DNA from: Adiantum capillus-veneris
Taxonomy: Eukaryota; Streptophyta; Polypodiopsida; Polypodiales; Pteridaceae
Direction of reading: 5' to 3'
Length of the DNA stretch: 64,000 nt
NCBI GenBank assembly: GCA_014529385.2
Contig: CM043958.1
Coordinates: 90,109,025 to 90,173,024 of the forward strand
Below, piece after piece: positions 32,760 through 43,067 of the stretch. The notes beneath the pieces were generated by a model, which saw nothing but the letters and a program-made list of their open reading frames with translations, searched no databases and was not told where the DNA came from. Position 1 is the first letter of the stretch, and every line of letters starts with the position of its first letter. Both the position numbers and the translations under genes were made by a program.

Positions 32760-35015
32760 CTACCCTACACCTAACTGCTTGCAAAAATGCACAAAGCTCT
32801 CTGAGGGAAGTCCTTTTGTAAGTAGATCAGCAGGATTTTCTGTGGTGTAAACTTTGACAAGCTGAAGTTGCTTATCCTCGAGCATTTCCCTGATGAAATG
32901 ATACTTCACATCCACATGCTTCGTCTTTGAGTGATAAACTGGATTGCGAGCCAATTGTATAGCACTTTGACTATCAAAATATAAAACAGGCATCTCTTCT
33001 TTGATTCCCAAATCTGTTACTAGTCGATTAAGACAAATTGATTCTTTGCATGCCTCTGATGCTGCAACATATTCAGCCTCTGTAGTAGACTGAGTAACAC
33101 AATCTTGTAATCTAGAATGCCATGATACTGCTCCACCAGCCAATGTAAAGACATACCCTGACGTAGACCTTCGGTTGTCTAAGTAACCTGCATAATCTGA
33201 GTCTGTAAAACCCTTTACACTTAGCTCCTGACTCCCATAGCATATGCGCATACTCTTTGTAGCTTTCAGGTATCTCAATATTCCTTTCACTGCCTCCCAA
33301 CGTTTCTTGCCTGGGTTTGACATGTATCGACTTACTACTCCCACTGCAAATGCAATGTCTGGGCGAGTAGCAATCATTGCATACATCAAACTACCCACTG
33401 CAGACGCATATGGAATCTTATCCATTTCAGCCTGTTCTTCATCAGACACAGGACAATCGTGTTTGCTATGTTTCACATATGGTGGCAATGGAACACTCAA
33501 TGCCTTTCCCTTCTCCATATTGAAACGTTGCAAAACCTTGTCAATATACTCTATTTGAGATAACCAACTCAACTTCTTTGATCTATCTCTCTCAATGCGC
33601 ATACCAAGTATATGACTTGCCTCACCCATGTCTTTCATGTCAAACGATTTTGCCATCTTTGACTTCAAAGCTGAAATTTCTTCCAAGTGCTTGCCAGCAA
33701 TCAACATGTCATCCACATACAAAATAAGGATCAGCCAACTGCCATCCTTAGCCTTCTTTGTATATAGACAGTGATCGAACTCACTACGTTTGTAGCCTTG
33801 AGAAAGCATACACTTGTGGAACTTATGGTACCATGCCCTCGGTGATTGTTTTAAGCCATAAAGACTCTTTAACAACTGGTATACCAAATCTTCCTTGCCT
33901 TTCTCAACAAACCCTTCTGTCTGCTGCATGTAAATTTCCACATCTAAATCACCATGCAAGAATGCTGTCTTGACATCCATTTGGTGCAATACCAAATCTA
34001 ATATGGAAACCAATGCAAGAAAGCATCTCAATGTAGTCATTTTGACCACCGGAGAGAAGACTTCATCAAAGTCAATGCCTTGTTCTTGCTTAAAGCCCTT
34101 GGCAACAAGCCTTGATTTGTACTTTGGCTGACTATCATGAGCGGTGATCTTATACCTGTAAACCCATTTACAAGGTAGAGCCTTTTTGCCCTGTGGTAAT
34201 TGAACTAGCTTCCATGTCTGGTTTTTATGCAGAGCTGTCATCTCTGACTGCATGGCCAATTGCCAATTCCCGGAGTCCTTCATTTGCACTGCTTCCTTGT
34301 AACATGAAGGCTCATTGCAATCAGTCAACATGACATAGTTCATAGATGGAACAAACCTATCAGGAGGTCGCGTGATACGTCCCGATTTACGCAAAATAGG
34401 TGGCTGAGGCTCAGCCACAACCTGTGGTTCCACTCTATCTTGTCCTTGCTCCTCTTGAGCCCTGACATTTTGTCTTGCACGCGCATGTCCATCTTCTTGG
34501 AAGAAAACTCTTCTAATCTCCTCAACCCTCTCTGGTTTAGAATGATATTTGGCTTCATTAAAGTGAACATCATTGCTACGGATAACCTTTTTGGATTCGG
34601 GATCCCAAAGTCTGTACCCCATCCCACCAGAATTACCATAGCCTAGAAAGATGCACTTTCTACTCTTTGGCTCAAGTTTGTTCCTAAATTACTTTGGAAC
34701 ATGAGTATATGCCTCACAGCCAAAGACTCTGAGATGCTTGTATGAGGGAAATTTGCCTGACCATACCATCTCTGCCACTGAATCCTTCTGCAAAACCTTG
34801 CTAGGAGATCTATTTATAAGATGAACAGCTGTTGATACAGCTTCAGCCCAAAACCCATTTGGCAGTTGTGCATTAGACAACATACTTCTGACCTTCTCTT
34901 GTATGGTCCTATTCATCCTCTCAGCAACACCATTTTGAGGAGGATTGTAAGGAGCAGTAAGTTCACGTTTTATACCTTTGGATTTGTGGCCGTGTCTTTG
35001 CCTGTCGAATCTCAC
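32760..35015 (-). pseudogene. pol: Copia Pol: integrase C-terminus, RT and RNase H with one stop
   Basis: From 35015 downward the frame encodes the integrase C-terminal half (IKRELTAPYNPPQNGVAERMNRT, with FWAEAVSTAVHLINRSP), reaches a TAA at 34689-34691, and continues in the same frame for 22 codons into a 620-aa open stretch from 34622. That stretch holds the copia RT (W-KLV, then CKWVYRYK, QMDVKTAFLHGDL, the catalytic YVDDMLIAG) and RNase H (KGFTDSDYAGYLDNRRSTSGY, QSTTEAEYVAAS, DSQSAIQLARNPVYHSKTKHVD), ending VHFCKQLGVG. The single stop and the loss of integrase catalytic Asp residues make it inactive, but RT-RNase H is well preserved. Confidence 0.93.
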
Positions 35016-35073
35016 TCCAATCTGAGCAGGTGACTCTGGCTACCTACAAATGCTGCCCCGAGCCTCGATCTGA

Positions 35074-35085
35074 GCTCTGATATCA
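35074..35085 (-). promoter_or_regulatory. Primer binding site of copia element E
   Basis: On the minus strand tgatatcagagc, one mismatch to the initiator-Met-tRNA site, two bases after the LTR end. Confidence 0.85.
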
Positions 35086-35087
35086 GT

Positions 35088-35279
35088 TGAAGGAGTACGA
35101 GCGGAAGTGCGATGCGAGAGAGAGTGCGAGAAGAAGAGCACGACGATATGGTGAACTCGCTCTACTGTAATGTGTAGAGCATAGTGAGTTCTTATTAGGT
35201 TTTAACAAAAGAATATGTGTACCTACTTGGCGGCCCGCCCACTTACCTGGGCGACCACATTGGGCTTTATACCCCAACA
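35088..35279 (-). repeat. 5' LTR of copia element E
   Basis: 192 bp, bounded by TG and CA. The part next to the PBS is GA-rich and GC-rich on the plus strand and has no counterpart left at the 3' LTR. Confidence 0.88.
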
Positions 35280-35283
35280 ACCT

Positions 35284-35496
35284 TTAGCACCAAAAACCTT
35301 CTCTAGATAATGCTTGCTCATCCTTGAGTTGTTGCTCGACAAATAGTGCTCTCGTAACAACAACGGATGTGCCTACTTCGTCTATTGATAGAGGCTTGAT
35401 GACGCTCCAAAGATTCTTTTGCATTAGATATCCCTTCACTTTGATTTGCCAAGAGTGGAAGCCGGATCCATTAAACTTATCGACTTTTGATGCCAT
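35284..35496 (-). pseudogene. gag: Copia gag N-terminus interrupted by element E
   Basis: The ORF starts MASKVDKFNGSGFHSWQIK and continues KGYLMQKNLWSVIKPL, the standard start of copia gag proteins. It stops at the border of the 5' LTR of element E (35279), on the outer side. So this gag belongs to a different, older copia copy, or to a rearranged one, into which E inserted. The rest of the older element is not seen to the left of element C. Confidence 0.78.
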
Positions 35497-36389
35497 ATTG
35501 AAGCCTTCAAGAAGCCTGGTAACAAGGGTTATTGTTGGTTATTGCACCGTCTTTACCTTCGTGTTTATATGTTGAGAGGTTGTCTTTGTCGATAAAACCT
35601 TTAGATTGATTCACCTCGTGTATGTCGTTGACTTGCAGCGTTTTGATATGCTTTGCTATGCTTTATATGCAAGCAAAAAGTGTTAATTCCTTGTTTTGTT
35701 GTCGACACCACCATTGTGAGTATTCCGAGATGGTCGTGAATCTATTTCATAATCTTGATTGATCGGGTTTGATTGGGTGAGAGGACCCTCTAGCCAAGGA
35801 TTAAATATGATGGCCACCATTATTTAAGAATAGTATGAGATATAAAAATAGCAAAATTTGTTGCAGACCACGTAGGCAAAGAGTGCTAAGAACATTTTCT
35901 CACCGTTTCCTTGAGACTTGCTTTGAGCATGTTGAGATGCACGTGCAGTCAGCTTGTTGAAAACGCTCACAAAGTCACCAAGCTTTAATGTACTGTAGCT
36001 GCGACCTTTGTATCAACTACTGCAACTGGACAGACGGCGTTTTGAGCCTCTTGTAAAGACATCAACGCCCTCCTGGGCTCTCTGAAGCACCGCGTGAGCA
36101 GGGTTTTAGGATGTTGTGCGAATTGGAGATAGACTCACAATCAGGCAAAACCCCTCATACCACATGTAAAACACATCAATACAAGGCTGCAAAAGTTGAG
36201 TGTACTTGGACACCTGCTTGACCACCAAACCTCAAGTTTGGTGTTTAGAGTCTAAGTTCAGAGACACAGTGGTAAAAAGACCTTGACCAATAGTCCAAAA
36301 CGTTGCACAACTTTGTGTATTCACTATACAGAGGATAAGGAAACTAGCTGTGAAGAGAACTTTGTAAAAAGACCAAAACTGGGAAACTT
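35497..36389. other. No gene recognised
   Basis: About 900 bases without supportable ORF. From about 36190 on, the text already resembles the 298-bp repeat units that follow (gaccaccaaa, agagacac and tccaaa blocks). Confidence 0.45.
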
Positions 36390-38040
36390 TATGAGCCTAT
36401 CGTGATACGCTGGGGATATTTAGTTGTGGACCTTATTTTGCAAATCCCTCCTAGGGATAGCTTAAGCAGAGCCTAAATAGCATACACACAAAATTTCAAG
36501 GTGTTTGGATCACTAGAAGTGAATCTAAGGCCCAGATAGAGATTCAGGTTCTGACAAAAACACTAAAATTGGCCCAAAACACAAACCAAGTGTCCAAATT
36601 GCATGAAATTTGAGGGATAGACTCAAGAGAGTAAGGGGAATCTAAAAGTGAAGTCACAAATTTGAGTTGACTTTTCCTGCACAATCTGCTGTGCGTATCG
36701 TGATAGGCTCATGAAATTTTGAGTGGGACAGTTTTTGGAAATTGTGACTAGATAGCTTGAATCCACTCCTCACCTAGACCTCAACCATCATTTCAAATTT
36801 GAAATTGGACATCAAGAAGACCACCAAAGCACTTGTCTGGTGTTTTGAGTCAGACTTCAGAGACAAATTGGCTAAACGGACTTGACCAAATTTCCAAACC
36901 TTGTGAAACTTGGTATACATGATCTACAAAGGGTAGGGAACACATTTGTGAAGAGAAAATTTGAAAAAAGTGTCATTTTAGCATACTTGGTGAGCCTATC
37001 GCGATAGGCAAAGAACCTAGTGATAGAAATTGAATTTTTCAAAAACCTCTATGGCATAGCTTGGAAAGGTGCTATCAAGGACACATAAAAATTTTGAAGT
37101 CATTTGGACATCAGAAAGTGGGTCTAAGATCATTTGAGAGGATTCAGCTTGTAGAAAACACCAGATCTGGTCTAACTGACAAAGTAAAAGTCCAAACCAC
37201 TTGAAAATTGGTAGGAGGACTAAGGAGAGGTGTTGGAACACAATGGTATAGTCAATGTTCAAGTTTGACCTATAAAAGGGGTACTTGCTGAGCCTATCGC
37301 GATAGACTCAAAGCAGGGCCAAAGAAATTGAAATTTTCAAAACCCTCTGGAGCATAGCTTTTTTAGCCTCTTAGGAGGTTACACACAAAATTTGGTGGAT
37401 TTTGGACATTGGGAAGTCATCCTAAGTCTATTTTCTAGTGATTAGATAGACTCAGCATTCTAGAGTTGGAGTTAGAGACCTAAGAAAAAGTCCAAAACAA
37501 GTGGAAATTGGTGAGCAAGGTGTAGGGAACACAATGGTGAAGAGAAATCTGGAGAATTTTCAAAACTGAAGAATCTGCTGAGCCTATCGCGATAGACCGA
37601 GGCTTTTTCAAAAAAATTGAAATTTTTGAAAACTGACCTTAGGGCCTTGTTCTACATGTTGTTGTGAGCCTATGGTTAAAATTTGAGTAAATTTGGAGTA
37701 TTGGAAGTGCATCTAAGAGGATTACTTCATAAGATCAGAAAAGAGACTGTTGTTTGATGCAAATTACAAAGGAAAAGTATTCCAAATTGGTTGAAACTTG
37801 GTGAGTAGTATCTAAAGAGAAGGGGGAACTCAAATATGTAAAAACAGTTGAAAAACTGTATCCCAGTAACACTCTGGTGAGCCTATCGCGATAGGCTCAG
37901 GAATTCACTGTAGAAAAATTAAAATTCAAATCTAACTTCATATTTGGGTCGAGAAGGCCCATTATACATTGTACACAAAGTTTGAGTGCATTTGGACATT
38001 TGCAAGGGGTACTTGGTGAGCCTATCGCGATAGACAAGTC
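36190..38040 (+). repeat. Degenerate tandem array, about 298-bp unit, palindromic core
   Basis: Seven copies of a 14-base core, best form CCTATCGCGATAGG, start at 36396, 36694, 36995, 37293, 37583, 37882 and 38021. Spacings are 298, 301, 298, 290, 299 and 139. The DNA between cores is diverged but shares ordered blocks (gtagggaacaca, aattgaaattttcaaaa, catttggacatt). The copy at 37878-37899 extends the palindrome to 22 bases. Cores are far better conserved than the surrounding units. Confidence 0.9.
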
Positions 38041-38512
38041 AGGAAAATTTTTTGGGAATTTTTTTTGAAACCAAGTATACCACTAGGATTATCGTTGCCT
38101 AAGGAGTGCACACACCAATTTTGGGCTCAAACTGAGCACTTGCAAAAACATCAGATAGAGCAACTTTCCAAATTACATTTCACTGTTTTGGTCATAACCT
38201 TCACATATGGAATCCAATTCCAAAAGTTTTGATATCAAAACGTAGCTTGAGAGAAGCATTACAGATCTTAGAGTAAACTGACCAAAATGGTTGCCATTCG
38301 TAGGCAACCATTTTGGTCAATTTTGAAAAAACGTTGTTTAAGGCCTCAAAATGCATCGGGAAGTCAGGGGTGTCTAAAACCGACAATTTGAGGGAATTGT
38401 GAGAAAACGCTCACGGTTTTCAACATAGTTTTGGATTTTCCTTGACCAAAACACTTGAACACATTGAGAGAGGTATTACTACAGCAAGCTAGAGATGTTA
38501 AGCCTAGAAGTC

Positions 38513-40747
38513 ATGTCTACATCAGACTCAGACTCAGCTTATAGAAGCACATGGATTGCAGGGATATATGAGCACCCGCCCAGAATAGATCTTCCAAACC
38601 TACAGTACATAAAGATTAGTTTTGCATGAAAGTCAAGGACTATATAGGTATATTAATGGAAATCAATTCAACCTTTACAGTTGCTTAGAGCCTTACCTAG
38701 ATGAGCTGACAGAATACAAGCTCTTATATGTCTATACATACGAGGTCGACCGACAATGGACATCTTTATTTGTTGACAAGTATGGACGAGAATATAGAGC
38801 TGTAGAAAGCACAAATCCGCGAACCAAATGAGAGATGAGTGGATATTTGGTCAATGAAGGACCTCAGATACATCCACCAAACACAGGAACCCTTAAGAGA
38901 ATTCCAAAGAGGGGACCACCACCTGGATTTCCTCCTAGAGTGATAACGAGAGATGAAACGATACCAGAGAGGAGTATGGTTCCATACTTTGCACCCCAAA
39001 GTATAAGACCATCTCAGCTAAGAAAATGGGTAAATAGAAAGTACAATGGCATAGGAGACCCATACGCCAATGTCTCGGCTTTCAAGCAAGTCCTATGAGC
39101 AGAACGAGTAGAGGACTTCCACACGCAGTATGAGGGTTTTGGACTTACATTGGAGGACAATGCACAAGCATGGTTTGAACTATTGAACCGGAGAGAGTTC
39201 ACAACCATTGAGCAAATGTTGGATGAATTTGTTCAAGAATTCACCAAGAGGGGCATAAAACATAACACCCTTCCTAAGATTCCGGAATTTAAACAAGGCG
39301 AAACAGAAACATTGCGACATGCAATACTGCGTTTCAAGCAATATGTTGCTAGATGTCCTACCTAGAGTTACCCATGCCAGAACGTCAGATCCTATGATTC
39401 ATCAGAGGGCTTAGGAATGAGAATCTCCAAAAGGACCTATACGTGAAAAGATACCAAACCTTAGAAGAGGTGACCAAAGTGGCAGTTGACCTAGTTGACA
39501 ATTGTGAATTCTATGAAGATGGTCAGAAGAAGATGAATGATGCGAGTGAGAAAAAGAAAACCGCTGATCTTGAGGATCAAAGAGGGAATCTAGGACAAAA
39601 CCAAGTAAATGTTGAGGAGCAAATCATAGAGAATGTGATGCAACGCATCAACCACTCTGCCAGAGTACCAGCCTATAGAGTTCCTCAACGACGAAGGTGC
39701 ATGACAGGTGGAGGGGACCATCCGACGCAACATTGTCCTTACTATAGACCTAAGACTCCACCAGGGTTTGAGCATGTTATGTCTCAACTGCTTAGATATC
39801 ATCCTGTAGCTAAACAAGTGTTCTTAAGTGAAATACCCATAGCTGCTAGAAATGCATATGTGAGTCATGAGCTTCAAATAGAAAGATATGTGGTAGATCA
39901 GAGGCCACTTCAAGGTCAATATCAAGTATTGCCACAACAACCAAGACGTCCATGTGACAGATGTGGTAGTAGTGATCACTTGATTAAGGATTGTCCACAC
40001 CATGATATCATGATAAATGTATATTGTAATGAGTGTGCAGTCACACATATGATTTTGGATTGTCCTAAGAGTCCAAGAAATAAAGGTAAAATGCAACCAC
40101 ATGTTACCTTTCCTTCTACCAGCAAATCAGAGAAAGAACGAGCCGCAACAAAAGGAGAGACGACAACAACAACAGAGCAAGAAACAATTGCAAAAGAACA
40201 GGTGCTTAAACAACAAGAAGATGAAAGCAAGCAAGTTGCTCCAGTAAACATTGTCACAAGAGCACAAGCAAAAGTGCAAGAGCAGAAGCCCACAGATGGA
40301 GAGACTAGTAAGAGTTCCAAAAGCCATAGAAACTCTAGACGAGAAAGAAGGACTAGAATGAAAGCGAGACTAGAAAGGCAGAAAGGAGAAGAAAAGGCTG
40401 TTACAGCTGAGTTGGAAACAACTCAAGAGCAACAAACAGAGCAAAGGGAAGCTGAAACCCTTAAACCAGCTGAAGCACCCAAGAGTGCTAGTTCAGGAGG
40501 ATCTGTCCTAGTGGACAAAGTGAATGAGCCTTTAGACGCGATTTTACAGGCTTATGAGGCTAGATTGAAAAATACACAGACCTTAGAACAAAGATGGATG
40601 ACCCATCCTTATCCTGAACTAGAGAAGCAGAGGCTAGAAATGTGTAAGCAGCTCATTGAAACTGCTCAAGCATTGCTAGAACCACCTCCACTAGAATTGA
40701 AGGATAGGATAGTCACCCCAGTGCACAAAGATGAAGCATTAAAGTAG
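38513..40747 (+). pseudogene. gag: Gag of the gag-protease element
   Basis: ATG 38513 gives MSTSDSDSAY, with a frameshift near 38625. Then one frame runs to 39365 with in-frame TGA at 38829 and 39096. It includes a capsid-like region (RKWVNRKYNGIGDPYANVSAFK, then NAQAWFELLNRREFTTIEQM, FVQEFTKRGI). After another frameshift a 434-aa open stretch starts at 39443. It contains CMTGGGDHPTQHC, a clean CCHC knuckle CDRCGSSDHLIKDC and a second CNECAVTHMILDC, then a Lys/Glu/Gln-rich region with coiled-coil character. The paired knuckles resemble those of element G. Few breaks over 2.2 kb suggest moderate age. Confidence 0.8.
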
Positions 40748-41185
40748 ACAAATTGCCTAGAGAAGAGGTGGATCATAGGGAAGAACCACTGCCAAGGTCG
40801 CAAGACTCGAGGGTAGTCCAAAATACAACAGATGAATCAATGAGAGATTTCCCACCCTATGTTCCTATAGTTGAGGAGCGGTGGCCATAGGAGTTATGGA
40901 AGGCTGTCCGAGATGCCCAAAAAAGAGAAGAGGATGCTGGACCAGCACCATTTCCTGAAATCACATTTGATAGACCACAAATGAGTGTTGATGCGAGGTC
41001 ATATCATGGTGACATAGGATCGATAGCCTCCGAAGACAGTAGACCTGCATCGTTAAGAACTTTGCCACAGTACATGGGAGATTTGAGGCAAAGTCTGAGA
41101 TTGTGAGAGTTCCACCACAGAGGCTAGGAGGGACAAAAGAATTGGACACAAAAATTTTGACTGACTTGCTATCCACGCCAGTGAA
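40744..41185 (+). pseudogene. Gag-protease linker
   Basis: In the frame beginning KVDKLPREEVDHREEPLP the sequence is open apart from a TAG near 40890 and a frameshift near 41100, after which the text is VRVPPQRLGGTKELDTKIL and LLSTPVKCTITLQN. Pro-Val-Lys followed by a hydrophobic 'ITL' segment just before the protease is typical of plant gypsy gag-protease junctions. Confidence 0.6.
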
Positions 41186-41730
41186 GTGCACAATTACGTT
41201 ACAGAACTTTTGAAAATCAGGCCACGTATGTGGACGGATATAGGAAAATGCTTGGAAAAAATTGGGATCAAAAGCCCGTTAAGGTTCCTGGAAAAAGAGC
41301 TAGATGAGATCAAGAAGCCTAGATCAAATGTAAGACCGGTACCTCTGAACAAAGTAGGAGAATACTGTGAAGGAGAAGATGGTAATGCCTCTTTGCGTGT
41401 CGAGTACAATGGGATTGAAACGAAAGCTATACTTGACAGCGGAGCAGGAATTGCCATAGCAACAAAACGAATATGGGAGAAATGGGGTAGGCCCGCCTTT
41501 AGGACAACCAGAATAATTACAGTTAGCTGATAGGCATGTGGAAAGACCCATGTGATTGCTAGAAGCGATAGTGATGTCTTCTTGTGGTATAGAGTATGCA
41601 CATACTTTCGCCATAGTTGACTTTGGTAAGAAAAATAACTATGAAATCATCCTTGGAAGACCATTTATGAGGCAACTCAAGATGGTACAAGATTGGGGTT
41701 ATGATTATCTATACTTGAGACATGCTGAAA
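41186..41730 (+). pseudogene. Retropepsin of the gag-protease element
   Basis: The domain starts in the 41186-41530 frame (LKIRPRMWTDIGKCLEKIG) and shows VEYNGIETKAILDSGAGIAIATKRIW, with the DSGA active-site motif. A stop at 41528 is followed by continuation in another frame from about 41556: HTFAIVDFGKKNNYEIILGRPFM, with the conserved hydrophobic-ILGRPF segment of plant gypsy proteases, then QDWGYDYLYL. One frameshift thus splits an otherwise complete aspartic protease of about 130 residues. Confidence 0.82.
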
Positions 41731-43067
41731 CCACAACACGTGTAAATATGAGAAATCATAGTTACCGAGATGTAACTAGAACGCCTGTGGAAGATTTTGA
41801 TTCTACAACACAAAGTGGATCAACAGACCATACGTGGATGGGCAAAAAGAAAGAAATCTGGATGTGTGGACCATCAGAGTGTAGTGACTTTGGGAGAAAT
41901 GAGAATGCGTTAGAGAGGGTCTTAGAAGATGATGCTTACATAAGAGAACCTTTTCTGGAAGAGGTGTTAGAACCGCTAGAGTGGACTCAGATATTGGCTA
42001 CTTTGGATGTCTGTGTTAATGAGACCACACCAACAAAATTTTGCGATGAGAATGGGTATGACATAGTCCCCTACTACATACTAAGGGTCATGTGTGAGAC
42101 AGATGAAGAATCTGAGTATGATGAACTCAAAGTCAAGACAAATGACTCTATGGGTGATCCTACTTGTGATTCATATAATGAAGGGTCAGATAGGCAAGAA
42201 GTGAATACCTCAATGATGTCTACAATATCATTGGGTGGTATTGCTACACTTGCTACAACGGAGGGAGGTATGAGAGCTATCCAAAGTGCTAGATGCAAAT
42301 CACCACCACATGATGCATCTCTCACCAGTGGAACCTCAGATGCAAGGAGCCCAAACAAGGAAGATAATCAGCCAGGAGAAGACAAAGATGGATTAGATAA
42401 GATGCAACAAATTCAAAGAGGTGCATCTATCTCATTCATGAAAGTCAAAGTAGAAGGGATACGACTGACGTTAGTGGGTTTCCACAAGGAACTACCATGC
42501 TATGTGGACGCTGAAGAGAGTGTCTACCGCAAGACCAAGCAAGACACAAATGAAACCCCGACAATTCAGGTAGTGCAAATAGAGACATGCACACCACATC
42601 CACATCCTAGTTTGGTTCAAAACTATTGGGGATCAAACTACATGCAACTAAAGCAAAAGATTGAAACAAAAATAGAGTGGTTGTCCCGAGAGGACCTCTC
42701 AGAAGTTGCCTATTATCCAAGGGAAGTTAAATTGGTCCAGAAAAACCAAGGAAAGCGAGAAATTAATGGTTTATACAAAGATAGAGCTGATCGTTGGTAC
42801 ATAGCGATAACAAATCATGAGAACCTTGAAGAAAATGATACATACTTTGATGCCATTGAGGATGGATCAACATTAGGCATAAACTACAAGTCTCTAGCTG
42901 GTAATGTTTATCGCCTAGTCATGAGTTTAGCTCTTGTACGCAGAGAAGATTTTTGCCAAATCATTTTCTCACTTCGTGACCTGGAAATACCATTGAGTGA
43001 TGAGATTCTTACTGATGAAGAAGAGGAGGCCCAACTTAGGGACGAAGGGCAATTACTTTTGTTTTAG
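41731..43067 (+). CDS. Unknown C-terminal region fused after retropepsin (about 445 aa)
   Basis: The frame of the protease C-terminus (ORF 41556-43067, 503 aa) stays open for about 445 codons beyond QDWGYDYLYL. No RT motif (no SRIDL, PFG or DD box) is seen. The first part is acidic with several Cys and Trp residues (EIWMCGPSECSDFG, then LEPLEWTQILATLDVCVNE). The middle is low-complexity (NKEDNQPGEDKDGLDK). The last part looks globular: KVKVEGIRLTLVGF, NYWGSNYMQLKQKIE, WYIAITNHENLEENDTYFDAIEDG, LAGNVYRLVMSLALVRREDF. It ends in an acidic tail. Absence of stops over 1.3 kb while gag has several suggests selection for protein or a recent loss of constraint. I do not recognise the family. Confidence 0.6.

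Larger units (their letters stand above)
32532..35279 (-). mobile_element. Element E: Ty1/copia retrotransposon, internally deleted, 3' LTR truncated
   Basis: Minus strand: 5' LTR 35279-35088, PBS, then directly a C-terminal integrase piece, RT, RNase H, polypurine tract, and the remaining 139 bases of the 3' LTR (32670-32532). Gag, protease and the first two thirds of integrase are deleted. The two LTRs differ at about 5 of 139 shared positions. The missing 53 bases of the 3' LTR end exactly where element C begins, so C appears to have inserted into this LTR. Confidence 0.92.
38513..43067 (+). mobile_element. Gag-protease retroelement without RT (internal region)
   Basis: This is a plus-strand coding region with gag, two to three Cys/His knuckles, a retropepsin and a long C-terminal extension, then non-coding DNA. 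No RT, RNase H or integrase is found on either side. It lies 470 bases after the palindromic array. Terminal repeats are not identified, so its limits are those of the coding region. The likely class is a non-autonomous LTR element that keeps gag and protease and borrows RT. Confidence 0.65.

Noticed and set aside
36190-38040. CRISPR-like array (regular palindromic repeats with variable spacers)
   Set aside because: Unit length near 298 bases, unit bodies are diverged homologues rather than unrelated spacers, and the context is plant nuclear DNA.
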